Assembly: GCF_900169785.1 (NCBI RefSeq)
Contig: NZ_FWER01000007.1
Location: 87,959-151,958 of the forward strand
DNA: 64,000 nucleotides
Source: Rhizobium sullae
GTDB taxonomy: Bacteria > Pseudomonadota > Alphaproteobacteria > Rhizobiales > Rhizobiaceae
Direction of reading: 5' to 3'
Part shown: in pieces, positions 16,387-25,974 of the stretch
Layout: each line of letters starts with the position of its first letter
How positions within the stretch are numbered: the stretch's first letter is position 1
Translations under genes and position numbers: made by a program
Notes under the pieces: model-generated
The model's database searches: none
What the model saw: only the letters and a program-made list of their open reading frames with translations
Told to the model about the DNA's origin: nothing

Positions 16387-18447
16387 ATAGAGCAGGGTGC
16401 GGACTGCCGTACCGCGTTCGCTCGTCAGTTCCGGGTCGCGCTCGATCAGGTAGGCAGCATCTCTGCGGGCGATCTCCAGAAGGTCGGCATGGGCTTCCAG
16501 GCTCGCGATCCGGAAGCCGGGTGTGCCGGATTGGCGGGTGCCGAGCAATTCGCCTTCGCCGCGCAGCTTCAAATCCTCCTCGGCAATCCTGAAACCGTCC
16601 TCCGTTTCCCGCAAGATCGAAAGCCGCGCATGGCCGGTTTCGCCGAGCGGGCCTTTGTACAGCAGGATGCAGGTCGAGGCTTCGTCGCCGCGGCCGACGC
16701 GGCCGCGAAGCTGATGGAGCTGCGAGAGGCCGAAGCGTTCTGCATGCTCGATCACCATGATCGTCGCGTCCGGCACGTCGACGCCGACTTCGACGACGGT
16801 GGTCGCCACCAGCAGTCTGAGTTCACCGTTCTTGAACGCCAGCATCACGGCATCTTTCTCCGGCCCGCTCATGCGGCCATGGATGAGGCCGATGCCTGGA
16901 CCGAGGGCGGAGACCAATGTCGCGTGCCGCTCTTCTGCAGACATAAGGTCGAGTTCTTCGGATTCTTCGACCAGCGGGCAAATCCAATAGGCTTTCTTGC
17001 CCTCGGCAAGCGCGCTCTTTAGCCGATCGACGATCTCGCTGGTGCGTTCACTGGGGATGGTGATCGTCTGGATCGGTTTGCGTCCGGCGGGTTTTTCGGT
17101 GAGCTTTGAGACATCCATGTCGCCGAAGGCGGCAAGCACCAGCGTGCGTGGAATGGGGGTCGCCGTCATCACCAGCATATGCGGCGAGATGCCCTTCGCG
17201 GTCAGCCGCAGACGCTGGTGCACGCCAAAGCGATGCTGCTCATCGACGACCGCCAGCATCAGGTTCTTGTAGTTGACGCTCTCCTGGAAGAGCGCATGCG
17301 TGCCGATGATGATCTGGGCCTCGCCTGAGGCGATGCGCTCCAGGATATCGTCGCGCTCGCGTCCCTTGGTGCGGCCGGTCAGCACCTTGATACCGAGACC
17401 GGCAGAAGCGGCGAATTTGGAGATCGTCGCGTAGTGCTGTCGCGCAAGGATTTCGGTGGGAGCCATCAGAACGGCCTGTCCGCCGCTCTCGATTACCGCT
17501 GCCATGGCCATTAACGCCACCAGCGTCTTGCCGGATCCGACGTCGCCCTGGAGCAGCCGCAGCATGCGTTCTTCGCCAGCCATGTCCTTCAGGACGTCGG
17601 CAATCGCCTCGGTTTGGCTGCGCGTGGGCAAAAAGGGCAGTGCCTGCAGGATCTTGCCGCTGATTTTGCCGGTGGCATGGACCGGATGCCCGGCGACCTT
17701 GCGAAGCCGCTGGCGCACCAGCGCGAGCGATAGCTGACCGGCAAGGAATTCGTCATAGGCGAGCCTGCGCCGGGCAGGGGCCTGCGGATCGACGTCCGCC
17801 GAATCACGCGGTTCGTGCAGCATATGGAAGCTGTCGGAAATCGATGGCAATCCCTGTGCCTGCGCCAGCGAAAGATCGATCCATTCCGGCAGCTCCGGCA
17901 TGCGAAGTACCGCGGCCTCGATGATCTTGCGTAGCGTCTTCGGCGAGAGCCCGGCCGTCAGTGGATAGACCGGCTCGACGAGCGGCAGGTTCTCCGTATC
18001 GCCGGCCTTTACGATGTAGTCCGGGTGCACCATCGTCGCCCGGCCATTGAACCAGTCGATCTTGCCGCTGACGACAACCTCTTCGTCGATCGGAAGCTGC
18101 TTGTCCAGCCACGCCGCCTGCCCGCGGAAGAAGACGAGGTTGAGTTCGCCTGTCTCGTCGTGCAGGAAGACGCGGTAGGGGATATTGCTCTTGCCTCGTG
18201 GTGGCGGCTGATGCCGGTCGACCCGCGCCGTGATCGTCACGATCGCTCCTTGCGGCGCGCGCGCAACTCCCGGCTGGTTGCGCCGGTCGATCAGCGAATG
18301 CGGCGCATGGAAAAGCAGGTCAATGATCCGCGTATCTTCAGGATTCTCGCGTCCTAGCAGCTTCACCAGCAGCTCGGCAATCTTCGGCCCGACGCCCGGA
18401 AGAGCCGAAACGGGAGAAAACAGCGGATCGAGGATGGTCGGGCGCAT
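16342..18447 (-). CDS. recG: ATP-dependent DNA helicase RecG
   Basis: Remodels stalled replication forks and Holliday junctions. The 701-residue protein has an N-terminal wedge/OB domain (ITARVDRHQPP; LVFFRGQAAWLDKQL), Walker A LLQGDVGSGKT, the DExH box VVDEQHRFGVHQR, SATPIPRT, and the C-terminal QLRGRVGRG helicase motif VI. I place the start at 18447 (MRPTILDPLF), because the 7 residues before it in the open frame are atypical. It diverges from sdhE-mfd across a 91-base gap and converges on DUF502 with a 45-base overlap. Confidence 0.94.
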   Translation of the reverse strand: MRPTILDPLFSPVSALPGVGPKIAELLVKLLGRENPEDTRIIDLLFHAPHSLIDRRNQPGVARAPQGAIVTITARVDRHQPPPRGKSNIPYRVFLHDETGELNLVFFRGQAAWLDKQLPIDEEVVVSGKIDWFNGRATMVHPDYIVKAGDTENLPLVEPVYPLTAGLSPKTLRKIIEAAVLRMPELPEWIDLSLAQAQGLPSISDSFHMLHEPRDSADVDPQAPARRRLAYDEFLAGQLSLALVRQRLRKVAGHPVHATGKISGKILQALPFLPTRSQTEAIADVLKDMAGEERMLRLLQGDVGSGKTLVALMAMAAVIESGGQAVLMAPTEILARQHYATISKFAASAGLGIKVLTGRTKGRERDDILERIASGEAQIIIGTHALFQESVNYKNLMLAVVDEQHRFGVHQRLRLTAKGISPHMLVMTATPIPRTLVLAAFGDMDVSKLTEKPAGRKPIQTITIPSERTSEIVDRLKSALAEGKKAYWICPLVEESEELDLMSAEERHATLVSALGPGIGLIHGRMSGPEKDAVMLAFKNGELRLLVATTVVEVGVDVPDATIMVIEHAERFGLSQLHQLRGRVGRGDEASTCILLYKGPLGETGHARLSILRETEDGFRIAEEDLKLRGEGELLGTRQSGTPGFRIASLEAHADLLEIARRDAAYLIERDPELTSERGTAVRTLLYLFRRDEAIRFLRAG

Positions 18448-18538
18448 GCTGCAAGATGCGATGAACAATAGGGCATTGGCAAGGCTGACAAGCCGCTTTC
18501 GAGGGGCTATAGAGGCGCATCAACAGGAAGGTAATGCC

Positions 18539-18856
18539 ATGACAGGTGTGACACTCTCGAGTGCCGGTCTCGACGCGCGCCGCCGCCGCATATTGTTCCG
18601 CTGTTGGCATCGCGGGCTGCGCGAGATGGATCTTGTGTTCGGTCAGTTCGCCGAAGCCGAGATCGCAACTTTGTCCGAGGCGGAGCTCGACGAGCTCGAA
18701 ACCATCATGGGCGAGGAAGACAACGACCTTCTGCGCTGGGTTATGGGCACATGGGCGGTGCCGGAGCGCTTTCAAACACCTATGTTCCAGCGGCTCACTG
18801 CCTTCAAGCCGGATTTCGAATACCCGGCCGATACCGCACCCAGGAAGCCGGAATGA
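18539..18856 (+). CDS. sdhE: Succinate dehydrogenase FAD-assembly factor SdhE
   Basis: A 105-residue DUF339 protein that helps attach FAD covalently to the succinate dehydrogenase flavoprotein. The family motif is clear: RRRRILFRCWHRGLREMD followed by EDNDLLRWVMG. I start it at the ATG at 18539, which has AGGAAGG upstream; the open frame continues further upstream but that portion is antisense to recG. The stop overlaps the mfd start in ATGA, a fixed pairing seen in many alphaproteobacteria. Confidence 0.9.
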   Translation: MTGVTLSSAGLDARRRRILFRCWHRGLREMDLVFGQFAEAEIATLSEAELDELETIMGEEDNDLLRWVMGTWAVPERFQTPMFQRLTAFKPDFEYPADTAPRKPE

Positions 18857-21800
18857 TCTCAGGATTTGACGCAAGCAAGCTCGCAGCCGCCGCCGAGCCG
18901 CTGACGATCGGCAACCTGCCGACCGGCCTGGAGCCGCTTCTGCTGGCCGAACTGGCGCGTGCAGGCGGACCGGTCGCCTATGTGCTTTCCGACGGGCAGC
19001 GCATGGCCGATCTGGAGCAGATGCTCGGCTTTGTTGCGCCCGACATTCCGGTCCTGACGCTGCCCGCATGGGACTGCCTGCCTTACGACCGTGTTTCCCC
19101 GAGCGCCGATACCTCGGCCCGCCGTTTGGCGGCGCTGAGCGGCCTGATTGCCCATCGCAAGAAGCCGCATGCGGCAATCGTGCTCGTTACAGTCAACGCC
19201 ATGCTGCAGAAGGTGGCGCCGCAGAATGTGATCGAGAGCCTGGCATTCTCGGCGCGTCCCGGCAACCAGGTGCGCATGGACGACCTCGCCGGCCGTCTGG
19301 AGCGGAACGGGTTCGAGCGCGTTGCGACCGTGCGTGAAGTCGGCGAATATGCGGTGCGCGGCGGTATCCTCGACGTTTTCGTGCCGGGTTCGGAAGAGCC
19401 GGTCCGCCTCGATTTCTTCGGCGATACGCTGGAAAGCATCCGCAGCTTCGATCCGGCAAGCCAGCGCACGACCGGGCAGGTACGCTCGCTCGATCTCAAC
19501 CCGATGAGCGAAGTGACACTGACGCCGGATACCATCAGCCGCTTCCGCAAGAATTATCTCTCCGCTTTCGGCGCCGCGACGCGCGACGATGCGCTCTATC
19601 TGGCTGTCTCTGAAGGCCGCCGCTATCCCGGCATGGAGCACTGGCTGCCGCTCTTCTACGAGAAGCTGGAGACGACGTTCGATTACCTTAAGGGTTTCCG
19701 GCTGGTCACCGACCATACCGTGCGCGAGGCCGCCGAGGAGCGCTCGAAGCTCGTTCTCGACTACTTCGATGCACGCTTGAACTCAGGCCAGCAGGTCAAG
19801 GGTCAGATGGCCCAGGGGACACCTTATAAGCCTGTGACGCCGGGCCAGCTTTATCTCGACAGCGAGATCTTTGCGAAGACGCTGGATGCGTTCAACGCCA
19901 TGCGGATTTCACCCTTCAACGAGCATGAAGGCGAAGCAAGACGTGTGGTCAACGTCGATGCGCGTCAGGGCGAGCGCTGGGCGCGCTCGAATTTCGAAGG
20001 TGGTGATGCCGAGCGCGTCAACATCTTCGATCTGGTCGTCAAGTATATTGCTGACAAGCGGGCCGGCGGCGCGAAGGTTCTCATTACGGCCTGGACGGAG
20101 GGTTCGCTCGAACGCCTGTTGCAGGTGCTGAACGAGCACGGCCTGGAGCGCGTCAAACCGGTCGAAGCGTTGAGGGCCGTCGATTCTCTGGATAGGGGCG
20201 AGGCGGCGGCGGCCGTGCTCAGCCTCGAATCCGGCTTCGAGACAGGCAACCTCATTGTCATCGGCGAGCAGGACATTCTCGGCGACCGCATGGTTCGCCG
20301 CACGAAACGTCGCAAGCGCGCTGCCGACTTCATTTCGGAGGTTGCGGGTCTCGACGAAGGTTCGATCGTCGTTCACGCCGAACACGGCATCGGCCGGTTC
20401 GTCGGCCTGAAGACAATCGAGGCGGCCGGCGCCCCGCACGCGTGCCTCGAGCTGCAATATGCCGATGACGCCAAGCTCTTCCTGCCGGTCGAAAACATCG
20501 ACCTGCTTTCCCGCTATGGCGGCGAGGGAACCGAAGCCCATCTGGACAAACTCGGTGGCGGCGCCTGGCAGATGCGCAAGGCGAAGCTCAAGAAGCGCCT
20601 CCTCGACATGGCGGACGCGCTAATCCGGATTGCGGCCGAGCGTTTGACCCGTCACGCGCCGATGCTGACGACGCCGGACGGCCTTTATGACGAATTCGCC
20701 GCCCGCTTCCCCTATGACGAGACGGAAGACCAGGACAACGCGATCGAGGCCGTGCGCGGCGATCTCGCTGCCGGGCGTCCGATGGATCGCCTCGTCTGCG
20801 GCGACGTCGGGTTCGGCAAGACGGAAGTGGCGCTGCGCGCCGCCTTCGTCGCCGCGATGAACGGTATTCAGGTGGCCGTCGTCGTGCCGACGACGCTCCT
20901 TGCCCGGCAGCACTTCAAGACTTTTATCGAGCGCTTCCGCGGCCTGCCTGTGCGCATCCAGCAGGCCTCGCGCCTTGTCGGTTCGAAGGAGCTCGCTCTC
21001 ACGAAAAAGGAAGTGGCTGAGGGCAAGACCGATATCGTCGTCGGCACGCACGCACTGCTCGGCGCCGGTATCAAATTCGCCAATCTCGGCCTGCTGATTA
21101 TCGACGAGGAGCAGCATTTTGGCGTGAAGCACAAGGAGCGCCTGAAGGAGATGAAGAGCGACGTGCACGTCTTGACGCTCTCGGCAACACCGATCCCGCG
21201 CACACTGCAGCTGGCGATGACCGGCGTCCGCGAGTTGTCGCTGATCACCACGCCGCCCGTCGACCGCATGGCGGTGCGCACCTTCATTTCGCCCTTCGAC
21301 AGCCTGGTCATCCGCGAGACGCTGATGCGCGAGCATTATCGCGGTGGCCAGAGTTTTTACGTCTGCCCGCGTCTTGCTGATCTCGAGGACGTGCACGCCT
21401 TCCTGCAGTCCGACGTACCCGAGCTGAAGGTGGCCGTCGCCCATGGCCAGATGCCGGCCGGCGAACTCGAAGACGTCATGAATGCCTTCTATGAGGGCCG
21501 CTACGACGTGCTGCTTTCGACGACCATCGTCGAATCCGGCCTCGATGTTCCGACCGCCAACACGCTGATCGTTCATCGTGCCGACATGTTCGGTCTGGCG
21601 CAGCTCTATCAGCTCCGCGGCCGCGTCGGCCGCTCGAAGGTCCGCGCTTTCGCCCTCTTCACGCTGCCGGTCAACAAGGTGCTGACAGCAACCGCCGAGC
21701 GTCGCCTCAAGGTGCTGCAGTCGTTGGATACGCTCGGCGCCGGTTTCCAGCTCGCCAGCCACGACCTCGATATCCGCGGTGCAGGCAACCTGCTCGGCGA

Positions 21801-22356
21801 GGAACAGTCCGGCCATATCAAGGAAGTTGGCTTCGAGCTTTACCAGCAGATGCTGGAAGAGGCGGTTGCCGAGGTGAAGGGTGTCGATGAAATCCAGGAC
21901 ACAGGCTGGTCGCCGCAGATTTCGGTCGGCACGCCGGTGATGATCCCGGACGGCTATGTGCCGGACCTGCATCTGCGCATGGCCCTCTATCGTCGCCTCG
22001 GCGAGATCACCGAACTAAAGGAGATCGATGCTTTCGGCGCTGAGATGATCGACCGCTTCGGTCCGATGCCGATCGAGGTGCAGCATCTTTTGAAGATCGT
22101 CTACATCAAATCGCTTTGCCGCATGGCCAATGTCGAGAAGCTCGACGCCGGCCCGAAGGGCGTGGTCGTCCAATTCCGCAACAAGGAATTCCCGAACCCG
22201 GCAAACCTGGTCGGCTATATTGCCAAGCAGGGCACGATGGCGAAGATCCGTCCGGACCACAGCGTGTTTTTGACCCGCGACCTGCCGACGCCGGAAAAGC
22301 GGCTGCAAGGCGCGGCCGTCGTCATGACGCAGCTGGCCGAAATGGCGAAGCCGTAA
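18853..22356 (+). CDS. mfd: Transcription-repair coupling factor Mfd
   Basis: Removes RNA polymerase stalled at DNA damage and recruits UvrA. The 1167-residue protein has the N-terminal UvrB-homology module (LSDGQRMADLEQML... PAWDCLPYDRVSP), the RNA polymerase-interacting CarD-like domain (IVVHAEHGIGRFVGL), the RecG-type translocase with Walker A CGDVGFGKTEVA, DEEQHFGVKHKE and SATPIPRTLQ, and the C-terminal TRCF domain. The start at 18853 overlaps the sdhE stop by 4 bases; the open frame that begins at 18604 would cover sdhE and is rejected. uvrA is also in this window, 9 kb downstream. Confidence 0.95.
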   Translation: MISGFDASKLAAAAEPLTIGNLPTGLEPLLLAELARAGGPVAYVLSDGQRMADLEQMLGFVAPDIPVLTLPAWDCLPYDRVSPSADTSARRLAALSGLIAHRKKPHAAIVLVTVNAMLQKVAPQNVIESLAFSARPGNQVRMDDLAGRLERNGFERVATVREVGEYAVRGGILDVFVPGSEEPVRLDFFGDTLESIRSFDPASQRTTGQVRSLDLNPMSEVTLTPDTISRFRKNYLSAFGAATRDDALYLAVSEGRRYPGMEHWLPLFYEKLETTFDYLKGFRLVTDHTVREAAEERSKLVLDYFDARLNSGQQVKGQMAQGTPYKPVTPGQLYLDSEIFAKTLDAFNAMRISPFNEHEGEARRVVNVDARQGERWARSNFEGGDAERVNIFDLVVKYIADKRAGGAKVLITAWTEGSLERLLQVLNEHGLERVKPVEALRAVDSLDRGEAAAAVLSLESGFETGNLIVIGEQDILGDRMVRRTKRRKRAADFISEVAGLDEGSIVVHAEHGIGRFVGLKTIEAAGAPHACLELQYADDAKLFLPVENIDLLSRYGGEGTEAHLDKLGGGAWQMRKAKLKKRLLDMADALIRIAAERLTRHAPMLTTPDGLYDEFAARFPYDETEDQDNAIEAVRGDLAAGRPMDRLVCGDVGFGKTEVALRAAFVAAMNGIQVAVVVPTTLLARQHFKTFIERFRGLPVRIQQASRLVGSKELALTKKEVAEGKTDIVVGTHALLGAGIKFANLGLLIIDEEQHFGVKHKERLKEMKSDVHVLTLSATPIPRTLQLAMTGVRELSLITTPPVDRMAVRTFISPFDSLVIRETLMREHYRGGQSFYVCPRLADLEDVHAFLQSDVPELKVAVAHGQMPAGELEDVMNAFYEGRYDVLLSTTIVESGLDVPTANTLIVHRADMFGLAQLYQLRGRVGRSKVRAFALFTLPVNKVLTATAERRLKVLQSLDTLGAGFQLASHDLDIRGAGNLLGEEQSGHIKEVGFELYQQMLEEAVAEVKGVDEIQDTGWSPQISVGTPVMIPDGYVPDLHLRMALYRRLGEITELKEIDAFGAEMIDRFGPMPIEVQHLLKIVYIKSLCRMANVEKLDAGPKGVVVQFRNKEFPNPANLVGYIAKQGTMAKIRPDHSVFLTRDLPTPEKRLQGAAVVMTQLAEMAKP

Positions 22357-22362
22357 GTCGGG

Positions 22363-23034
22363 TCAGTTCATTCCGGCGCGCGCTTCGGCCTTCGCCTTGG
22401 CGATGTCGCGAAGTGCGCCTGCCAGAACGTCCGGCGTCTGTGCGCCGCTGGCGGCATACTGCTGGTCGAAGATGAAGAACGGGACGCCGGTCACGCCTAT
22501 TTTCTGGGCCGCCTCGATCTCGGCAATCACCAGGTCGCGGTCGGCATCCGAAGCAAGCAGGGAGGCGATGACAGCGCGGTCGAGGCCGGCTTGCTCGGCG
22601 ATGTCGAGCAATACGGCGTGGTTCCCGAGATTGCGGCCTTCCTCGAAATTCGCCTTGAAGAGTGCATTGACGACGCGGTCCTGCTTTTCGCGATCCTCGA
22701 CCATGGCCCAATGGATCAGGCGGTGCGCATCGAGCGTATTCGGGCCGACTTTGATCGCCTCGAAGTCGAAATTGATGCCGACGTCGCGGCCGAAATCGGT
22801 CAGCATCTTGTGGGCCTGTGCGACCCGTTCGGCGCCGCCGAGCTTCTGCTCCAGAGCCTTCTTCTGATCGACGCCTTCGGGCGGATAGTCGGGATTGAGG
22901 CGGTAGGGGCGCCAGTTGATGTCGACGCCGATTTCGTCCTGCACTTCGGCGATCGCAAGCTCCAGCCGCGCCTTGCCGAGATAGCACCAAGGGCAGACGA
23001 CATCCGATACGACGTCGATGGTTATGCGTTCCAT
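22363..23034 (-). CDS. DsbA/FrnE-family thioredoxin-fold oxidoreductase
   Basis: A 223-residue cytoplasmic protein of the DSBA-like FrnE group. It has the thioredoxin motif C14-P-W-C17 (DVVCPWCYLGK) right after the first strand, a helical insertion in the middle, and the cis-proline loop GVTGVPFFIFD near residue 175. No signal peptide is present from the chosen start at 23034, which follows AGGAAACACC; the upstream 51 codons in frame overlap the yejA-like gene's end and are rejected. Likely a disulfide isomerase or glutathione-dependent isomerase; substrate unknown. Confidence 0.82.
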   Translation of the reverse strand: MERITIDVVSDVVCPWCYLGKARLELAIAEVQDEIGVDINWRPYRLNPDYPPEGVDQKKALEQKLGGAERVAQAHKMLTDFGRDVGINFDFEAIKVGPNTLDAHRLIHWAMVEDREKQDRVVNALFKANFEEGRNLGNHAVLLDIAEQAGLDRAVIASLLASDADRDLVIAEIEAAQKIGVTGVPFFIFDQQYAASGAQTPDVLAGALRDIAKAKAEARAGMN

Positions 23035-23131
23035 GGTGTTTCCTTTCATCGGTCCGAGGTTTCCACGCCATCTATGCCCTGACGCGTTCGACTTCAACCA
23101 GGCAGGAAAAAGGAACCAGCGTCGGCAGGAC

Positions 23132-24934
23132 TTACTGCACGCTCTGATCCCACCAGGCCGGAAGCTGGTAGCCGTAAAGCGGCACAATGTCCGGATGTCC
23201 GAGCCGTTTGCTGCGCGCGACCCATTGCTGGTCGATATGGTAGAGGGGCAAGACGTAGTGCCCGGAAAGCAGCAATCGGTCGTATGACCGGACGGCGGCA
23301 GTGAAATCTTCCTCAGAGCGCGCCGTGAGGATATGCTTGATCAGCGTATCGACGTTTGGGTCGGCAACGCCGGCGAAACTCGAACTGCCCTCGCGGTCGC
23401 GCGCAGCCGAGGACCAATAGGAAAGCTGCTCGTTGCCGGGCGAGAGTGACGACACATAAGACTTTAGGATAACATCATAGTCGAAACTATTGGTTCGGCT
23501 CTGATATTGTGAATCATCCACCGTGCGGATCGAAGCGGCAATGCCCACCGTCTGTAGCGAACGCTGGAAGGCGATCGCGAGTTTTTCCTGATCAGGATTC
23601 TGCGTCATGATCTCGAAGGCAAGCGGCTTGCCGCTGGAATCCACCATCTTGCCGCCCTGGATCGAATAGCCGCCTTCCTTCAGCACCTGCACCGCCTTTT
23701 TCAACACATTGCGGTCGCGTCCGGACCCATCGGTCACAGGCAGCTTGTAAGTGCCGTCGAGGATGGCCGGGTCGATCTTGTCTTTGATCGGGCCCAGCAT
23801 CTCAAGTTCGCGGGCGTCGGCCGGAACGCCGAAGCTCGAAAGCTTCGAATTCTGCCAGAAGCTCTGCGTGCGCTTGTAGGCACCGGAATAGAGCGTTTTG
23901 TTCGCCCATTCGAAATCGAAGATCAGCGAGAGCCCTTCGCGCACCTTGGTGTTTGCGAATAGCGGCCGCCGGGTATTGAAGACGAAGCCGAACATGCCGC
24001 TCGGCAGCTTCGGCTGGAAGGTATCCTTGATCACGGCACCGGTGGAAACCGCTGGAAAATTATAGGCCGTCGCCCAGTGGCCGGGGCTGCCGTCGGGATA
24101 GACGTCGATATCGCCCTTTTTGAAGGCCTCGAAGAGCGTTGTGTCCTGCAGAAAATATTGAACGGTGATCTGGTCGTAATTGTCCATGCCGACCTTGGAA
24201 GGGATATCCTTGCCCCAGTAGTTCGGGTCGCGTTCATAGGTGATGCTCTCGCCGGGCTTCACAGCCTTGATCTTATAGGGGCCGGAGCCGAGCGGCGGCA
24301 CGAGAGAGGTCCGGTCGAAGGTTTCGGGATCTATGGCGTGCTTTGGCAGGACCGGCATCAGCCCGAAGATCATCGGCGTTTCGCGGTCTGCTTTGTCGTT
24401 GAAGGTGAAGCGCACGCTGTGCTCGCCGACCTTCCCCATCTTGGAGACAAGGCTGAGACGATTCGCAAAGGGCACGCGTCCCTTGTCGCGCAGCAGCTCG
24501 AAGGAGAACATGACGTCCTCGGGCGTCACCGGTTGGCCGTCGGACCATTTGGCCTTCGGGTTGAGATTGAACTGGACGAACGTGCGGTCCTCGTCCCATT
24601 CGACGGTTTCCGCAAGCAGTCCATAAAGCGTGAAAGGTTCGCTCCGGGAGCGCAGCAGCAGCGATTCGTAGACGAGGTTGCCATAGTCCGGGTCCCACAT
24701 GCCGCGCGCTGTCGTGCGCATGCTTTTCAGGATGAAGGGGTTGAGGTTGTCGAAGGTGCCGACGACGCCGTAGCTGATCTTGCCGCCCTTTTTCACGTCC
24801 GGATTGACATAGGAGAAATGCCTGTAGTCCGGGGGCAGGGCGGGTTCGCCATGCATGGCGATCCCATGCAGTGGGCTGGCAGCAACGGCGCCGCAGAACA
24901 GCGTAAAGGCGAGGGGGAGGATGACCCGGAGCAT
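23132..24934 (-). CDS. Periplasmic peptide-binding protein, YejA-like (SBP family 5)
   Basis: A 600-residue extracellular solute-binding protein for oligopeptides, with a Sec signal (LRVILPLAFTLFCGAVAA) when started at 24934. The mature start (GIAMHGEPALPPDYRHFSYVNPD) resembles YejA, the receptor for microcin C-type peptides and, in rhizobia, antimicrobial peptide import. Its partners (yejB, yejE, yejF) are not within this window, so here it is an orphan receptor or its transporter is encoded elsewhere. It is oriented away from the ialB-like gene, sharing a 269-base intergenic region. Confidence 0.83.
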   Translation of the reverse strand: MLRVILPLAFTLFCGAVAASPLHGIAMHGEPALPPDYRHFSYVNPDVKKGGKISYGVVGTFDNLNPFILKSMRTTARGMWDPDYGNLVYESLLLRSRSEPFTLYGLLAETVEWDEDRTFVQFNLNPKAKWSDGQPVTPEDVMFSFELLRDKGRVPFANRLSLVSKMGKVGEHSVRFTFNDKADRETPMIFGLMPVLPKHAIDPETFDRTSLVPPLGSGPYKIKAVKPGESITYERDPNYWGKDIPSKVGMDNYDQITVQYFLQDTTLFEAFKKGDIDVYPDGSPGHWATAYNFPAVSTGAVIKDTFQPKLPSGMFGFVFNTRRPLFANTKVREGLSLIFDFEWANKTLYSGAYKRTQSFWQNSKLSSFGVPADARELEMLGPIKDKIDPAILDGTYKLPVTDGSGRDRNVLKKAVQVLKEGGYSIQGGKMVDSSGKPLAFEIMTQNPDQEKLAIAFQRSLQTVGIAASIRTVDDSQYQSRTNSFDYDVILKSYVSSLSPGNEQLSYWSSAARDREGSSSFAGVADPNVDTLIKHILTARSEEDFTAAVRSYDRLLLSGHYVLPLYHIDQQWVARSKRLGHPDIVPLYGYQLPAWWDQSVQ

Positions 24935-25203
24935 GCTCAAATCCTTTCCGGCAAAGGCACGATTCGGCCGAAGACTATCATGCTGGGCAGGAAATCGAAC
25001 ATCGAGACGCCGAAATCTTTCGGACCATCCAGAAATCGCCAAAGAAATACTGGATATCTGCAGCGCCTCAATGTAACAGGTGGTCCGGGTTTTTGGGGGC
25101 CATGCATTTGCCTTAATGTTTTAAGAGGTGGAATGCACAGTGGCCCGGTTGGAGAGGACGGCAGATCGCGGTCCCGAATGGGTATCAGGAGACGGAATCC
25201 GTT

Positions 25204-25857
25204 ATGATGTTCAAGTCTGATAAGAAATTGCGGGCAGCTCTGTCCGTTCTGGCAGTAGCTTTCGGCGCCGCTTCGGCTCCTGTATCCTCCTTTGCACAGG
25301 ATGCCGCTGCAAACGCGCCCGCACAGGCTGCGGGCGCGCCGCGCCTTGGCTGGTACAAGACCTGCAGCAAGCAGGAAGACAACGATATCTGCGTCGTTCA
25401 GAACCTGATCCTCGCCAATGGCGGCCAGCTCGTCACGGCCGTCGGCCTCATCAACATCTCCGGCAAGGTCAATCGCAAGATCCTGCAGGTATCGGTGCCG
25501 ACCGCCCGCCTGATTCCGCCGGGCATCATGATGCAGGTCGATAACAACAAGGGCCAGAAGCTCGATTACGCCGTCTGCCTGCCGGACAAGTGCACTGCCG
25601 AAATCCCCCTGACGGATGCGATGATCGCCGGCCTCAAGAAGGGCAGCGACGTGATCTTCACGTCGATCAATTTCCGCCGTGCACCGAACCCGATCAAAAT
25701 CTCGCTCGAAGGCTTTACCGGCGCCTATGATGGCGAAGCCGTTTCGCCGAACAAGCTCGCCGAGAGCCAGAAGAGCCTGCAGGACAGCATGCAGAAGAAG
25801 GCCGAGGAAGCCCGCAAGAAGCTCGAAGACGCGCAGAACGCCGCCAAGGCGCAGTAA
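25204..25857 (+). CDS. Invasion-associated locus B (IalB) family protein
   Basis: A 217-residue secreted protein: a signal peptide of about 30 residues ending near SSFAQDA, an Ala/Pro-rich linker, and the IalB domain beginning GWYKTCSKQEDNDICVVQN. Four cysteines (CSKQ, CVVQ, CLPDKC) could form two disulfides. The C-terminus is a Lys/Glu/Ala-rich helix. The family is named for Bartonella erythrocyte invasion but is widespread in free-living rhizobia, where its role is not established. Followed by a strong terminator. Confidence 0.82.
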   Translation: MMFKSDKKLRAALSVLAVAFGAASAPVSSFAQDAAANAPAQAAGAPRLGWYKTCSKQEDNDICVVQNLILANGGQLVTAVGLINISGKVNRKILQVSVPTARLIPPGIMMQVDNNKGQKLDYAVCLPDKCTAEIPLTDAMIAGLKKGSDVIFTSINFRRAPNPIKISLEGFTGAYDGEAVSPNKLAESQKSLQDSMQKKAEEARKKLEDAQNAAKAQ

Positions 25858-25880
25858 TCTGCCAACGTAAGCGCAATGAA

Positions 25881-25917
25881 CAGAAAACCCGGCCATGGCG
25901 CCGGGTTTTCTGTTTTT
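25881..25917 (+). terminator. Rho-independent terminator after the ialB-like gene
   Basis: A perfect 12-bp stem (25881-25892 with 25901-25912) around an 8-base loop, followed by TTTTT. Confidence 0.9.
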
Positions 25918-25925
25918 ACGGCAAA

Positions 25926-25952
25926 GAAAAAACCCCGCCGGAGCGGGGTTTG
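25926..25952 (-). terminator. Rho-independent terminator after hspQ
   Basis: Read on the minus strand: AACCCCGC - 4-base loop - GCGGGGTT followed by a T-run with TTTTTTCTTT. It faces the ialB terminator, so the convergent genes have separate terminators in the 117-base gap. Confidence 0.85.
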
Positions 25953-25974
25953 AAATCATAATTGTTTGCGCGTC

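Noticed and set aside
18604..18852. Longer N-terminus for mfd
   Set aside because: The extension would lie fully over sdhE and has no Mfd-like residues; the ATGA overlap gives a better start.
20620..21972. 450-codon open frame antisense to mfd
   Set aside because: Shadow of a long GC-rich gene; His/Arg/Ala-rich low-complexity translation without motifs.
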